Part shown: positions 8,817-16,899 of the stretch, piece by piece | Layout: every line of letters starts with the position of its first letter | Position numbering within the stretch: the stretch's first letter is position 1 | Source: Phytohabitans sp036906915 | GTDB lineage: Bacteria > Actinomycetota > Actinomycetes > Mycobacteriales > Micromonosporaceae | NCBI RefSeq assembly: GCF_036906915.1 | Contig: NZ_JBAKHX010000071.1 | Location: 1-43,511 of the forward strand | DNA: 43,511 bases | Direction: 5' to 3' | Translations under genes and position numbers: made by a program | Notes under the pieces: generated by a model | Seen by the model: only the letters and a program-made list of their open reading frames with translations | The model's database searches: none | What the model was told of the DNA's origin: nothing

Positions 8817-9776
8817 CTATCGAGGACCTGGCTCGGTTGGGGTGAGGATCAGGCTGGCCGTACGGTTGCGGGCGGCCTGTTCGAACGGACCCTCCCGCTG
8901 GTCGGCGGTGCGAATGGTGAACGCGGTCAGCGGCAGGTGCGCGGCGTCGGCGAGCCGTCGGGCGGCGATATGTGCCCGGTCCAGCGCCGTTCCGCTGCCG
9001 CCGCTGGTCCGGCCGCCCGGCACGGCCACGCTGTGCCCCACGACCGTGATGGACGCGTCCAGCTTCGCCAGTTGGCGACCCACGTCGGTGAGCAGGTCGG
9101 CGCCGGTGCTGGTCAACCGGAGCTCGCTGCTGAACAGCCCATCGCGGAAGTAGATCTCGACCGCCTCCGGCCGGCGTTTGACGATGACTCCCGGCATGGC
9201 CAGCGCCTTGCTGATGGCGTCCAGCTGGGCGGTCCGGCGTCGCGTGGCGGCGGTCTGGTCCGCTTCGATCCGGTCGAGTTGGCGGCGCAGGTCTTCGGCG
9301 CGGCGTCGCTCGGCGAGCACCGGGTCGGCCGACGGGGCGGAGGCTGGCGGGGCAGAGGCTGGCGGGGCAGAGGCTGGCGGGGCAGAGGCTGGATGCGCTC
9401 TGGGCGTGGGCTCGCCGGGTAGGACGACCACGCCGGCGGCGAGCAGGACGGCGAGCGTGCTGCCGGCCGTGGCGAGCACCACGGCCTGCCCGATGGGCCG
9501 CTGCCGGCGCTTCCCGGCCAGGATCGCGGCGATCACGGCCCGGCCCCGGGCCGCCGTCGCGTTTGCGGGGTCGAGTTCGAGCACCCGGGCCCAGTGCTGG
9601 TCGGCCTCGGGCCATCGGCCCTGCTGGCCGCGGATACGGGCGAGCAGGTCCAGCACCGCAGGGTCGTCGTCGGGCAGGTCGGTGAGGAGCACGGCGGCGG
9701 CGTCCAGGTCGCCACGGCGCGCGATCGCGGCGGCACGGCTGACCGCCAGTCCCGTCCGCAAGGCGGTCGTGCTCAC
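8817..9776 (-). CDS. TPR-transmembrane-OmpA-like protein
   Basis: The 319-residue protein has a cytoplasmic helical N-terminus resembling a TPR pair (AAVLLTDLPDDDPAVLDLLA, WARVLELDPANATA). One TM helix follows (AVVLATAGSTLAVLLAAGVVV, about residues 99-122), then a PPASA repeat linker and a charged coiled coil (about 150-190). The C-terminal domain has the OmpA/MotB outline (SELRLTSTGADLLTDVGRQL, ITVVGHS, DRAHIAARRLADA). OmpA-type domains bind peptidoglycan, so it may anchor the complex to the wall. The usual NxxLSxxRA string is altered, so binding is an inference. The GTG start overlaps the Hsp70 stop as GTGA, which implies translational coupling. Confidence 0.85.
   Translation of the reverse strand: MSTTALRTGLAVSRAAAIARRGDLDAAAVLLTDLPDDDPAVLDLLARIRGQQGRWPEADQHWARVLELDPANATAARGRAVIAAILAGKRRQRPIGQAVVLATAGSTLAVLLAAGVVVLPGEPTPRAHPASAPPASAPPASAPPASAPSADPVLAERRRAEDLRRQLDRIEADQTAATRRRTAQLDAISKALAMPGVIVKRRPEAVEIYFRDGLFSSELRLTSTGADLLTDVGRQLAKLDASITVVGHSVAVPGGRTSGGSGTALDRAHIAARRLADAAHLPLTAFTIRTADQREGPFEQAARNRTASLILTPTEPGPR
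9340..9392. repeat. 15-bp tandem repeat inside the OmpA-like gene
   Basis: The unit GAGGCTGGCGGGGCA occurs three times in full and once in part, in frame, and encodes a PPASA linker repeat between the TM helix and the coiled coil. Copies are identical at DNA level, which points to recent slippage and likely length variation between strains. Confidence 0.9.
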
Positions 9777-12253
9777 AGCTCGTCCACCCAGACGACCTGC
9801 GACCGCTCCTGCTGCGGCAGCAGCCGGGCCAGGCGAGCGTTCACCGACGCCACTGCCCGCTCGTCGCCCGCGGCCACCGCGCGCCGGCCCTCCTGGACCA
9901 GGGCGGCGGCCTGCCCGGTGGGCCGCATCTGTCCCTCCATCTCGCACAGCGCGTGGAAGAGCCCGATCGCCCAGCCGGGCTGCCGCCGTTCCACCGACAT
10001 GACCAGGCCGGTGACCGCCTCGGTCGCCGTCGTGACGCGGGCCAGGTAGCCGCTGGCAATCGCGTCCTCGGCCCGCCGTTCCAGCTCGGCCAACTGCTGA
10101 CGGTCCTGGTGTTGGCCGGCACTGGACACGACCTGCCGGGCCTCCGCCAGGCAGTCGCGGAGGTCGGCGACAGCGGCCGGCAGCTGCGCCGCCTCCTCGA
10201 TCTGGTCCAGCCGCGCGTGTGCCTCCCGCAGCCGGTCTTCCGCAGCGGCAGCGGACCCGGGGTCGGTTTCCGCGGTACGGATCTCACCCTCCGCGATCTG
10301 CACCAGGGACTCCCGGTCCAGCTGGTCGAGAAGGTCCCGGGCCTTCGACGACTGCGGTTCGTCCGCGCGTACCTCCCGCAGGCGGCGCTTCGCCTCGTCG
10401 AGCTCCGCCTTCAGGGCCTCGATCGGCGGCGTCCGCACGTCGTCGAGGTTGATCTCCGCCTCGACCTGGACGTCGGCGATCTCCACCTCGGCCATCACGG
10501 TGACCATGTTGGAGACGTCCGCCTCGAAGGTCACCTCCACCGGGGTACCGGCTGGCAGGTCGAACCGGACGTCGGTCGAGCGGATCTCCAGCATCCCGAC
10601 CTGGCGGTTCCGGTCGGCCCGAGCGTGTTCGCCCTGCACGACGGGGATCCGCACCACGGCATCGGCGTCTGACCGGTCCAGCCTGCCGGTGGTCGCATAC
10701 CGCCCGTGACCCTTCGTCGGCAGGGCAACACCCTTCCTCAGTACCGGTGAGAACACCCGGTCCGCGAGCTGGATACCGAGGGAGTGGCCCAGGCCGGCGC
10801 CGCCGAACTCGACGCTGCGGTGCGTGATCGCCAATGTGTACGGCGCCAACCGCTGCGGTACGCCGGTCGAGTCGGTCACCTCGACCGTGAACCGGGATGT
10901 CCTGTGTGGATCGATCGAGACTTCGGTGGCGAAGGCGCCTTCGGCGTTCAGCGCGATGCGGCTCGACCGGAACGGCGGCTGGCCCTCCGGGTTGGCCAGC
11001 ACCACCCCGTACCCGGTCCAGTTCACCGGTTCGGCGGCGTGCAGCTTTCCGGCGACCGTCGGGCCGGTGGTGGAGACGCTCGGCTCGTACTCCAGCTGCA
11101 GTGCGAACTCGCCGACAGCCGGCTGGAATGACCGCTGGGGACGGCGCACGGTGCTGGCGAAGATCGCCGCTCCGCGTGCCACCACGGTGGTCGGGTCGAG
11201 GCTCGTGTCCAGCGGGATGCCGATACCGTCGGTGCGGTCGGCAAGCCGTTCCCGAAGGCCGGGAGCGAGGGTGGTGCCGCCGACCAGTACGAGCCGGTCG
11301 ATGTCGTCCGGTCCCAGACCGCTTTCGGCCAGCGCCTTGCGGCACAGGTTCATCGCCCGCACGTAGAACGGCTCCGCGACCCGGTCGAAGTCGCCGCGGC
11401 GAAGCGTGTAGCTGAAGTCCGCCCGGCTGCGGTCCGGGAGAAGTAGCTCGATCTCCACCGTCTCCAGATCCCGGCCGGTGAGCTGTATCTTCGCCTGCTC
11501 GGCCGCCTCCTTCAGGTTCGCGAAGTTGCCCAGCCAGACCGGATTCTCCCGGTGGAACTCCGGCAGGCCCAGCTCCTGCGCGGCCGCGGGAGCGAGGATC
11601 TGCTCCACCACGGCCCAGTCGATGTCCTTTCCGCCGAGCCGGCGGTCACCGGCGTGGTTCAGCACCCGCAGGTCGCCGTCGCGTTTGGACACCACCGCCG
11701 CGTCGAAGGTGCCACCGCCGAAGTCGAATACCATCCAGTACCCGCGGTCCTGGGCCTCGTTGAACCCGTACGCGAAGGCCGCGGCGGTCGGCTCCTGGAC
11801 GAGCGGACATCCCTCGCCGAAGCCCGCGAGGGCGGCCGCGTCCAGCGTGGCCTTGTTCTGGTTCAACGAGAACGCGGCCGGCACCGTGACCACCGCCAGG
11901 TCCGGTGCGGTGCCGGTGGCACGCGTCGCATCCGCCCGCAGAGACTTGAGCACTTCCGCGGACAGCTGCGGTGGGGTCATGCTCACGCGACCCTTCACGA
12001 ACTCCTTGCGGATGTCGGCAAGCCCCATGTCCAGCTTGAACTCGGCCGTGGCGTTGTCCGGATCGCTCGCCGCCTTCGCCCGCGCCCGCCGGCCCACCCG
12101 GACCTCGCCCGGCCCCGGGATCCACACCGCCGATGGTGTGATGTCCCAGCCCTCGACGTCTTTGATCACGACCGCGGTGCCGTCCTGCCCTACGACCGCG
12201 ATCGCGCTGTTGGTGGTACCGAGGTCGATACCGAAGTCGATGGTGTCACGCAT
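9773..12253 (-). CDS. Divergent Hsp70-family chaperone
   Basis: The 826-residue protein has an intact-looking Hsp70 ATPase domain: phosphate-1 GIDLGTTNSAIAV (8-20), a QEPTAAAFAYGF stretch near 150, phosphate-2 VFDFGGGTFDAAVV near 170, and the adenosine motif LVLVGGTTLAPGL near 330. About residues 380-470 form an insert not found in DnaK. A beta-sandwich-like substrate-binding part then contains SLGIQLADRVFSPVL and VPVLRKG-type features. The last 230 residues are a long charged helical region. The EEVD or DnaK-type tail is missing. ATG at 12253 is chosen over 12271 because GAGGAG sits just before it and GIDLGTTN falls at the normal position. It overlaps the GrpE-like gene by 8 bases. This is a specialised paralogue, not housekeeping DnaK. 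Confidence 0.92.
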   Translation of the reverse strand: MRDTIDFGIDLGTTNSAIAVVGQDGTAVVIKDVEGWDITPSAVWIPGPGEVRVGRRARAKAASDPDNATAEFKLDMGLADIRKEFVKGRVSMTPPQLSAEVLKSLRADATRATGTAPDLAVVTVPAAFSLNQNKATLDAAALAGFGEGCPLVQEPTAAAFAYGFNEAQDRGYWMVFDFGGGTFDAAVVSKRDGDLRVLNHAGDRRLGGKDIDWAVVEQILAPAAAQELGLPEFHRENPVWLGNFANLKEAAEQAKIQLTGRDLETVEIELLLPDRSRADFSYTLRRGDFDRVAEPFYVRAMNLCRKALAESGLGPDDIDRLVLVGGTTLAPGLRERLADRTDGIGIPLDTSLDPTTVVARGAAIFASTVRRPQRSFQPAVGEFALQLEYEPSVSTTGPTVAGKLHAAEPVNWTGYGVVLANPEGQPPFRSSRIALNAEGAFATEVSIDPHRTSRFTVEVTDSTGVPQRLAPYTLAITHRSVEFGGAGLGHSLGIQLADRVFSPVLRKGVALPTKGHGRYATTGRLDRSDADAVVRIPVVQGEHARADRNRQVGMLEIRSTDVRFDLPAGTPVEVTFEADVSNMVTVMAEVEIADVQVEAEINLDDVRTPPIEALKAELDEAKRRLREVRADEPQSSKARDLLDQLDRESLVQIAEGEIRTAETDPGSAAAAEDRLREAHARLDQIEEAAQLPAAVADLRDCLAEARQVVSSAGQHQDRQQLAELERRAEDAIASGYLARVTTATEAVTGLVMSVERRQPGWAIGLFHALCEMEGQMRPTGQAAALVQEGRRAVAAGDERAVASVNARLARLLPQQERSQVVWVDEL

Positions 12254-12809
12254 GGTCACTCCTCGCCTCATGGTCCTTGCCGGGGGTGCCGACGACTACC
12301 TGCTCCACCTGGATCAGGCGTCGGTGCAGATAGACCGCCGGGCGTACGGTCTGGATGACGGTCTCGACCCGCAGCGCCATCTCCTCCTGGTACGCCAGCA
12401 CTTCGACCGTCCAACCTGGATTGAACTCGGCACCTTCGTGGTCCTGGATCCGCAGGCCGGCGTCGTCGAGAGCTTCGGCACACTTGTCCAACAGCCGTCC
12501 GGTCTGCTTGTCCCGGGCGGTGGACGGCTCGCCGTTCCGGTTGAACCGCCGCCGCGCCCGCCACAGTTCGCTGGCGGCCTTCACCAACGCCGCTTCATCC
12601 GTCGCGGCCGGCGGATGGCTGGGTTCGGGCTGCCCGGCGGCCGTAGGCGTCTCGGGCTCGATGTCGCCTCGCGCGTGGGCCAGGGCCTCGCTCAGCAGCG
12701 TCTCCAGCTGGCTCAGCTGAGGTCCGGTCCATGCCGGCGGCTCGATCCGGAACGCCCGGTGGTGCCGGCGCTGCCGCATGCCCTCCAGCAGCCTGGTCAC
12801 AGACCTCAT
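12246..12809 (-). CDS. GrpE-like nucleotide exchange factor
   Basis: The 187-residue protein has a helical N-terminus (LSQLETLLSEALAHARG), a middle helix (ELWRARRRFNRNG, LLDKCAEALDDAGL) and a beta-rich end (GAEFNPGWTVEVLAYQ, VIQTVRPAVYLHRRLIQVEQVVVGTP). This layout matches the GrpE-like factors found next to non-canonical actinobacterial Hsp70s; the beta-wing ending in V-x-VG-TP is the strongest mark. The predicted role is ADP/ATP exchange on the neighbouring Hsp70. The start codon overlaps the kinase stop as ATGA and its end overlaps the Hsp70 start, so all three are likely made in set proportions. Confidence 0.82.
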   Translation of the reverse strand: MRSVTRLLEGMRQRRHHRAFRIEPPAWTGPQLSQLETLLSEALAHARGDIEPETPTAAGQPEPSHPPAATDEAALVKAASELWRARRRFNRNGEPSTARDKQTGRLLDKCAEALDDAGLRIQDHEGAEFNPGWTVEVLAYQEEMALRVETVIQTVRPAVYLHRRLIQVEQVVVGTPGKDHEARSDHA

Positions 12810-13903
12810 GCCGTCACCCCGCGTCGCCAGAGCAGCACTGTGGACAGGTACCGGACCCGCAGGTCCGGGGACTGGTTGACCGCCTCTTCGAGCAGGTCGG
12901 CCGCCCGGTCCAGCTGGCCGGCCTGCCGGGACAGACCCAACGCCTGCTCGGCCAGTCGCAGCGCCCGTGGGCTCGGTGGCGGTAGGGGACCAGCGGCATC
13001 GGCGGCATCAGACCCCGGAGCATTGCTCGCCAGAGCGGGGTTGGCCGTACCCGCGAGCAGCCGCCGCCGGGTCCGCAGCTGGTCGGCGAGGACGCCCGCC
13101 GACCCGGTCCGCCTGGCCGGATCGACCTCGAGCATGGCCAGCACGATCCGGTCCAGGTGCTCGTCCACCTCCGGGCTGTACCGGCTGGGCGGCAGCGGCG
13201 GCCGTGCGAACCGGGCCGGCGAGTACGACGACAGCCGCGACCCGTCGTCGTACGGCAGGCAGTCGGTCAGCAGCAGGTACACGATCGTGCCAACCGACCA
13301 CATGTCACCGGCCCGGGAGTAGGCGTGCCCACGTAGCACCTCCGGCGCCATGAACGCGAAGGTGCCCTGTGCGCCGGCCAGCTTGGTGACCGGGTCGGCA
13401 CGCCGGGCCAGACCGAAGTCACTGATCCGCAGCCGCATACCGGTGCCGTCGTACCCGATCAGGATGTTCGCCAGGGTGAGGTCGCGGTGCAGCACCGGCG
13501 GGTCCTGCCGGTGCGCGGCGTCCAACCCGCTGGCGAGCTGCTCAGCCACCTCCACGGCCAGCTCCACGCGCAGCGTCGGCGGGTACGCGTGTACCAGACG
13601 CTCCAGGCTGCCGCCGGCGACGTACTCCATGGTGAAGTAGCCGCGGGAGCCCTCCGGCGTGTGCACCGCACCGGCATCGAACACCCGCACGATGTTCGGA
13701 TGCCCGAGGGTGGACAGCAGCCGCGCCTCCCCCAGCAGCGTCCTTGTCTGGTCCAATGTAGACCGCTGTTTGAAGACTTTCATCGCCTGCCAGCCCAGGA
13801 ACTCGTGGCGCACCCGGTACACCTCGGCGAAGGCACCCTCGCCGAGCAGCCGGTCGACGACGAGCGTGTCGGTGACCTGGTGACCGGTCTCCAGCAGGCT
13901 CAC
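12806..13903 (-). CDS. Cytoplasmic Ser/Thr protein kinase
   Basis: The 365-residue protein has a full kinase fold: glycine loop GEGAFAEV (21-28), lysine K42 in AMKVF, alpha-C Glu E59, catalytic loop HRDLTLAN (139-146), DFG at 162-164 and a FMAPEVL segment. The usual HRDLK lysine is Thr here, a change tolerated in some active kinases. No TM helix is visible. The last 70 residues form a helical, TPR-like tail (LRLAEQALGLSRQAGQLDRA, ADLLEEAVNQSPD). The GTG start overlaps the upstream stop as GTGA. Its position between the J-like and GrpE-like genes suggests that it phosphorylates chaperone components or the FHA partner. Confidence 0.93.
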   Translation of the reverse strand: MSLLETGHQVTDTLVVDRLLGEGAFAEVYRVRHEFLGWQAMKVFKQRSTLDQTRTLLGEARLLSTLGHPNIVRVFDAGAVHTPEGSRGYFTMEYVAGGSLERLVHAYPPTLRVELAVEVAEQLASGLDAAHRQDPPVLHRDLTLANILIGYDGTGMRLRISDFGLARRADPVTKLAGAQGTFAFMAPEVLRGHAYSRAGDMWSVGTIVYLLLTDCLPYDDGSRLSSYSPARFARPPLPPSRYSPEVDEHLDRIVLAMLEVDPARRTGSAGVLADQLRTRRRLLAGTANPALASNAPGSDAADAAGPLPPPSPRALRLAEQALGLSRQAGQLDRAADLLEEAVNQSPDLRVRYLSTVLLWRRGVTA

Positions 13904-15228
13904 CGGTCCCCCTGCAGGAGGAAACAGAAGACCAGCATCGCGACAACCACCACCGCCACGGCGATCACCGCGCATCCCACCCGGACGGTCGTGTCGTCGC
14001 CCGTACGGGTATCCCCGGTCGCGCCGCCGCCCAGGTCGGCAAGCATCCGCTGGACCGCACCGCGCGGATCGTCGTCGGACATGTCGTCGAGGATCCGCCG
14101 CAGAAACTGCTCGGCAGCCCACCTGCCCCTGAGCCGTTGCAGCTTGAGCGCCAACGCCCAGACGTCGTTGAGCTCTCGCTCCGCCCTCCGCATCCCTTGG
14201 CGGTTGGTGTCGATCGTCTCCTCGGTCATCGGGTCGGTGGCCAGCGCGTCGGCCTGCCACAACCACGCCTGGACCGTGTTGTCGTACTTGCCGTCGTCGA
14301 GGAAGCGGCGAAAGGCGCAGTTGTTCAGCACGACCGCCGTGCGGTTGCACAGCACCGCCGTGCGCCGGCTCCCGTCGCGGGGGATGAGCCCTTCCAGCCT
14401 GGCCAGGGCCGGATTGACCGCCTCTCGCACCATCGCCACGACCTCGTCGGGATCATCGGAGTCCGCGCGAGCGTGCAAGTCACCGACCAGGGACTCGAGC
14501 TCCTCGTACAGCGGTTCGGCGGCCTCCTCGAGCAGCCAGTCCGCATCCGCTCGCGACACCGGCCAGTCGTCGATGCCCTTGCGGAGCGGAGCCGGGTACC
14601 GCGCCGAGGCCGCCAGTGCCAGAAGCGGCTTCACCAGCAGCTTCGGCAGCTCGCCTTTCAACACGTCCACAGCGGACACGTCCAGTTGCCGGTCGTCCAG
14701 TCGCTCGACGCGGTGGCGTAGATGCCGCCAGAACGACGCCGACCGCACCGTCCTGGACCACGATCCGGCCGCCAGGTCCCACGCAGCCGGCAGCTCGCCG
14801 GCCATCGTCGCGGCCAGCAGCTCGTCGGGGTCGATGTCGATCGCCTCCGCGTGCGCGGTCACCGCGGTGTCGTGCTGCTGGTGTACGAGCGCCGGGCACT
14901 CGCAGCCGTCGGGTTCCCCCCACGCGGCGAACACCTCGTGCACGAGCCGGCGACGCGGGTCCCCGAGCAGCACGTCGAAGGCGGCCCGGACCGCGTCCGG
15001 ATCCCGCGAGGAGCCCAGCTCGTCGACGTCCGCGCCCAGCTTCAACGCGGCCACCAACTGCTGCTGCCGTCGCCGCGCGCCGGTACGGTCCACAGTGGCT
15101 GGCAGGCCGGTCAGCCGGAACGCGTTCTGCCGGTACAGGTGCGGCCCGGCCAGCTCGCGCATACCCGCCCGCACGACCTCACCCGGGTCACGCCCCCGGG
15201 CGAACGCCGTCCCATCGCGCTGGCTCAT
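13900..15228 (-). CDS. Tail-anchored J-like protein, first gene of the Hsp70 operon
   Basis: The 442-residue protein begins with a small domain that looks like a degenerate J-domain: NAFRLTGLPATVDRTGARRR, then LVAALKLGAD and DPDAVRAAFDVLLGDPRRRL. The HPD tripeptide needed to stimulate Hsp70 is not seen. A long helical middle (about 120-400) follows, and a single C-terminal TM helix (CAVIAVAVVVVAMLVFCFLL) ends only a few residues before the stop, so the bulk faces the cytoplasm. It is a good candidate for the membrane dock of the Hsp70. ATG 15228 (MSQRDGTAFARG) is the only sensible start. J-like is my inference; no family name is certain. Confidence 0.8.
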   Translation of the reverse strand: MSQRDGTAFARGRDPGEVVRAGMRELAGPHLYRQNAFRLTGLPATVDRTGARRRQQQLVAALKLGADVDELGSSRDPDAVRAAFDVLLGDPRRRLVHEVFAAWGEPDGCECPALVHQQHDTAVTAHAEAIDIDPDELLAATMAGELPAAWDLAAGSWSRTVRSASFWRHLRHRVERLDDRQLDVSAVDVLKGELPKLLVKPLLALAASARYPAPLRKGIDDWPVSRADADWLLEEAAEPLYEELESLVGDLHARADSDDPDEVVAMVREAVNPALARLEGLIPRDGSRRTAVLCNRTAVVLNNCAFRRFLDDGKYDNTVQAWLWQADALATDPMTEETIDTNRQGMRRAERELNDVWALALKLQRLRGRWAAEQFLRRILDDMSDDDPRGAVQRMLADLGGGATGDTRTGDDTTVRVGCAVIAVAVVVVAMLVFCFLLQGDR

Positions 15229-15386
15229 GCGTCGGACGGTAGGTGCGCGGGATCGGGACCTCTCCCGGGTGGCGCGCGCGGGTACGATGTCGCAAGGTGT
15301 ATTCGGGACATTGACCTCGTGTGGGCACGTCCGAGGACCAATGTCAAAGTAGGGCAGGAAACGCTTCCCAGGTCAGGGGGTCACGG
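15229..15386. promoter_or_regulatory. Divergent promoter region of the Hsp70/kinase locus
   Basis: The 158 bases between the divergent J-like and kinase genes must hold promoters for both. An AT-richer stretch at about 15290-15355 (TGTATTCGGGACATTGACC, AATGTCAAAGTAGGGCAGGAAACG) is the likely location. No clear inverted repeat typical of HrcA (CIRCE) or HspR (HAIR) operators is seen, so standard heat-shock control is not supported. Confidence 0.4.
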
Positions 15387-16892
15387 GTGGCGCCGGACGA
15401 GGGCGACGAGACTCCGCAGGGGCCATCCCGCACGGCCGGCGGGGAGCTCCTCGCCGGCCGTTTCCGGGCGGCCGGCGGCCGACCCGTCCGCGAGGGCCGC
15501 GGCGAGGTCCTCTACGCCCACGACGAAAAGCTGGGCCGGGAGGTCGTCCTCAAGCGGACCAGCCCGGGTGAGGCGCGGGCCTTCGCGCGGGTACGGCACC
15601 GGCACATCGTCACGGTCTACGACGTTCTGGAGATCGACGACGAAACCTACCGCGGCACGTGGCTGGTCATGGAACGGCTATCCGGCGGCAGCCTGGCCGG
15701 CCAGCGGTTCGACCACCAGCAGGCGGCCAGGATCGGCGAGCAGATCGCCGATGCGCTGACCGCCCTGCACAGCGCCGGTCTGGTCCACTGTGACGTGAAG
15801 CCGGCAAACGTGGTTCGCGACCGGGACGGCACGGTGAAGCTGGCGGACTTCGACGCCGCGCAGAGGATCGGCGGGGCGGACACGATCTCGCCCGAGACCC
15901 CGATCGCGTATACCACCAACTACGCCGCGCCGGAGCTGATCAATGGATTGCCGGTGGCCGCATGCGACGTGTTCTCGCTCGGCGCCACCGTGCACGCCCT
16001 GGTCACCGGCCTGCCGCCGCGCCCATGGGCGGAGGAGAACCCAGACAGCGCCGGGATGGCCGGCCTGGCCGCCCGCCCCGAGGGTATCGAGATCCACGAC
16101 GCGGCTGGCCCGCTGCGCCCGGTACTGGAAAAGCTGCTCAACGCCGCGCGGCAGCACCGCCCGACCGCCGAACAGGCCCGACGGATGCTGGCCGAGTTCG
16201 CACAGGCTTCCGCCTCATCGGCTCTGCCGGTGGGCGGGGCGGTCACGCCGCTGCCGCCGGCCGCGGCCGGCGAGACGCCGGCCGTACGCCCATGGCGCGG
16301 TCGGCGGGCGCTCGGCGCGATCGCGGCCGCGATGGCCGTCGCGCTGACCGTCGGCATCTTCGTCTGGCGCGACAATGGCGGGGAATCCGGCGCTGACCCG
16401 CCGGCCGCATTGCCAAGCCCCAGTGCCAGCGCCAAGCCGGACACGAGCCGGACTCCGCCGCCGAAGCCTGCCGCGACAACGGCTACGGCGACGACGCCGA
16501 CACCCCGCGCGGCCGGTGCGCCTGGCCACAACAATCGAGCGATCACCACCCGATCAGACCCGCCCCGGAGCTCGGACGCCCCACGCGGGCCACGAATCGA
16601 GGTGTCCATCGGGCCGCGAACCTCCGCCGAGGGCTGCTCGGGAAACTGCTTCTTCATCGAGTTCCTCGCCACCGGGCTGGAGCCCGGCACGGACTACCAC
16701 TTCCAACCGTGGTCCGACGTCTGGGGCCGGGCGAACCCCGGCGTGACGTTGAACGCTGGCGACGACGGCACGGTCCACTCCGACGAACGCTTCCCGTTCG
16801 ACGGCGACAACCACCGGGTGTGGGTAATCGGAAAGTCCGAGGACGGCGGCGGCCAGTTCACATCCAACACAATCATCTGGCCGAGCGACTAG
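15387..16892 (+). CDS. Transmembrane Ser/Thr kinase with exported domain
   Basis: The 501-residue protein has a kinase domain (about 22-290), a TM helix (ALGAIAAAMAVALTVGIFVW, about 307-327), a long Pro/Thr/Ala linker and an exported beta-rich domain with a CSGNC pair. The kinase is atypical: the glycine loop is EGRGEVLYAHD, lysine K56 is present, the segment to the putative alpha-C Glu (E62) is only six residues, the catalytic loop is HCDVKPAN (134-141), and DFG is DFD (154-156). It may be weakly active or act as a sensor. The exported domain may sense envelope state. GTG 15387 follows CAGGGGG and begins the protein properly. It diverges from the Hsp70 operon. Confidence 0.9.
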   Translation: MAPDEGDETPQGPSRTAGGELLAGRFRAAGGRPVREGRGEVLYAHDEKLGREVVLKRTSPGEARAFARVRHRHIVTVYDVLEIDDETYRGTWLVMERLSGGSLAGQRFDHQQAARIGEQIADALTALHSAGLVHCDVKPANVVRDRDGTVKLADFDAAQRIGGADTISPETPIAYTTNYAAPELINGLPVAACDVFSLGATVHALVTGLPPRPWAEENPDSAGMAGLAARPEGIEIHDAAGPLRPVLEKLLNAARQHRPTAEQARRMLAEFAQASASSALPVGGAVTPLPPAAAGETPAVRPWRGRRALGAIAAAMAVALTVGIFVWRDNGGESGADPPAALPSPSASAKPDTSRTPPPKPAATTATATTPTPRAAGAPGHNNRAITTRSDPPRSSDAPRGPRIEVSIGPRTSAEGCSGNCFFIEFLATGLEPGTDYHFQPWSDVWGRANPGVTLNAGDDGTVHSDERFPFDGDNHRVWVIGKSEDGGGQFTSNTIIWPSD

Positions 16893-16899
16893 CGACCCG

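Noticed and set aside
8785..9615. N-terminal extension of the lipoprotein frame
   Set aside because: It lies within the OmpA-like gene in another frame; the lipobox fits only with the start at 8784.
11478..13322. 614-codon plus-strand open frame opposite the Hsp70, GrpE-like and kinase genes
   Set aside because: Ser/Arg/Ala-rich composition, crosses three real genes, no ribosome-binding site or motif.
7429..15228. Canonical dnaK-grpE-dnaJ heat-shock operon
   Set aside because: Gene order, missing HPD, extra kinase and envelope genes, Hsp70 inserts and absence of a HAIR-type operator all differ from the housekeeping operon.
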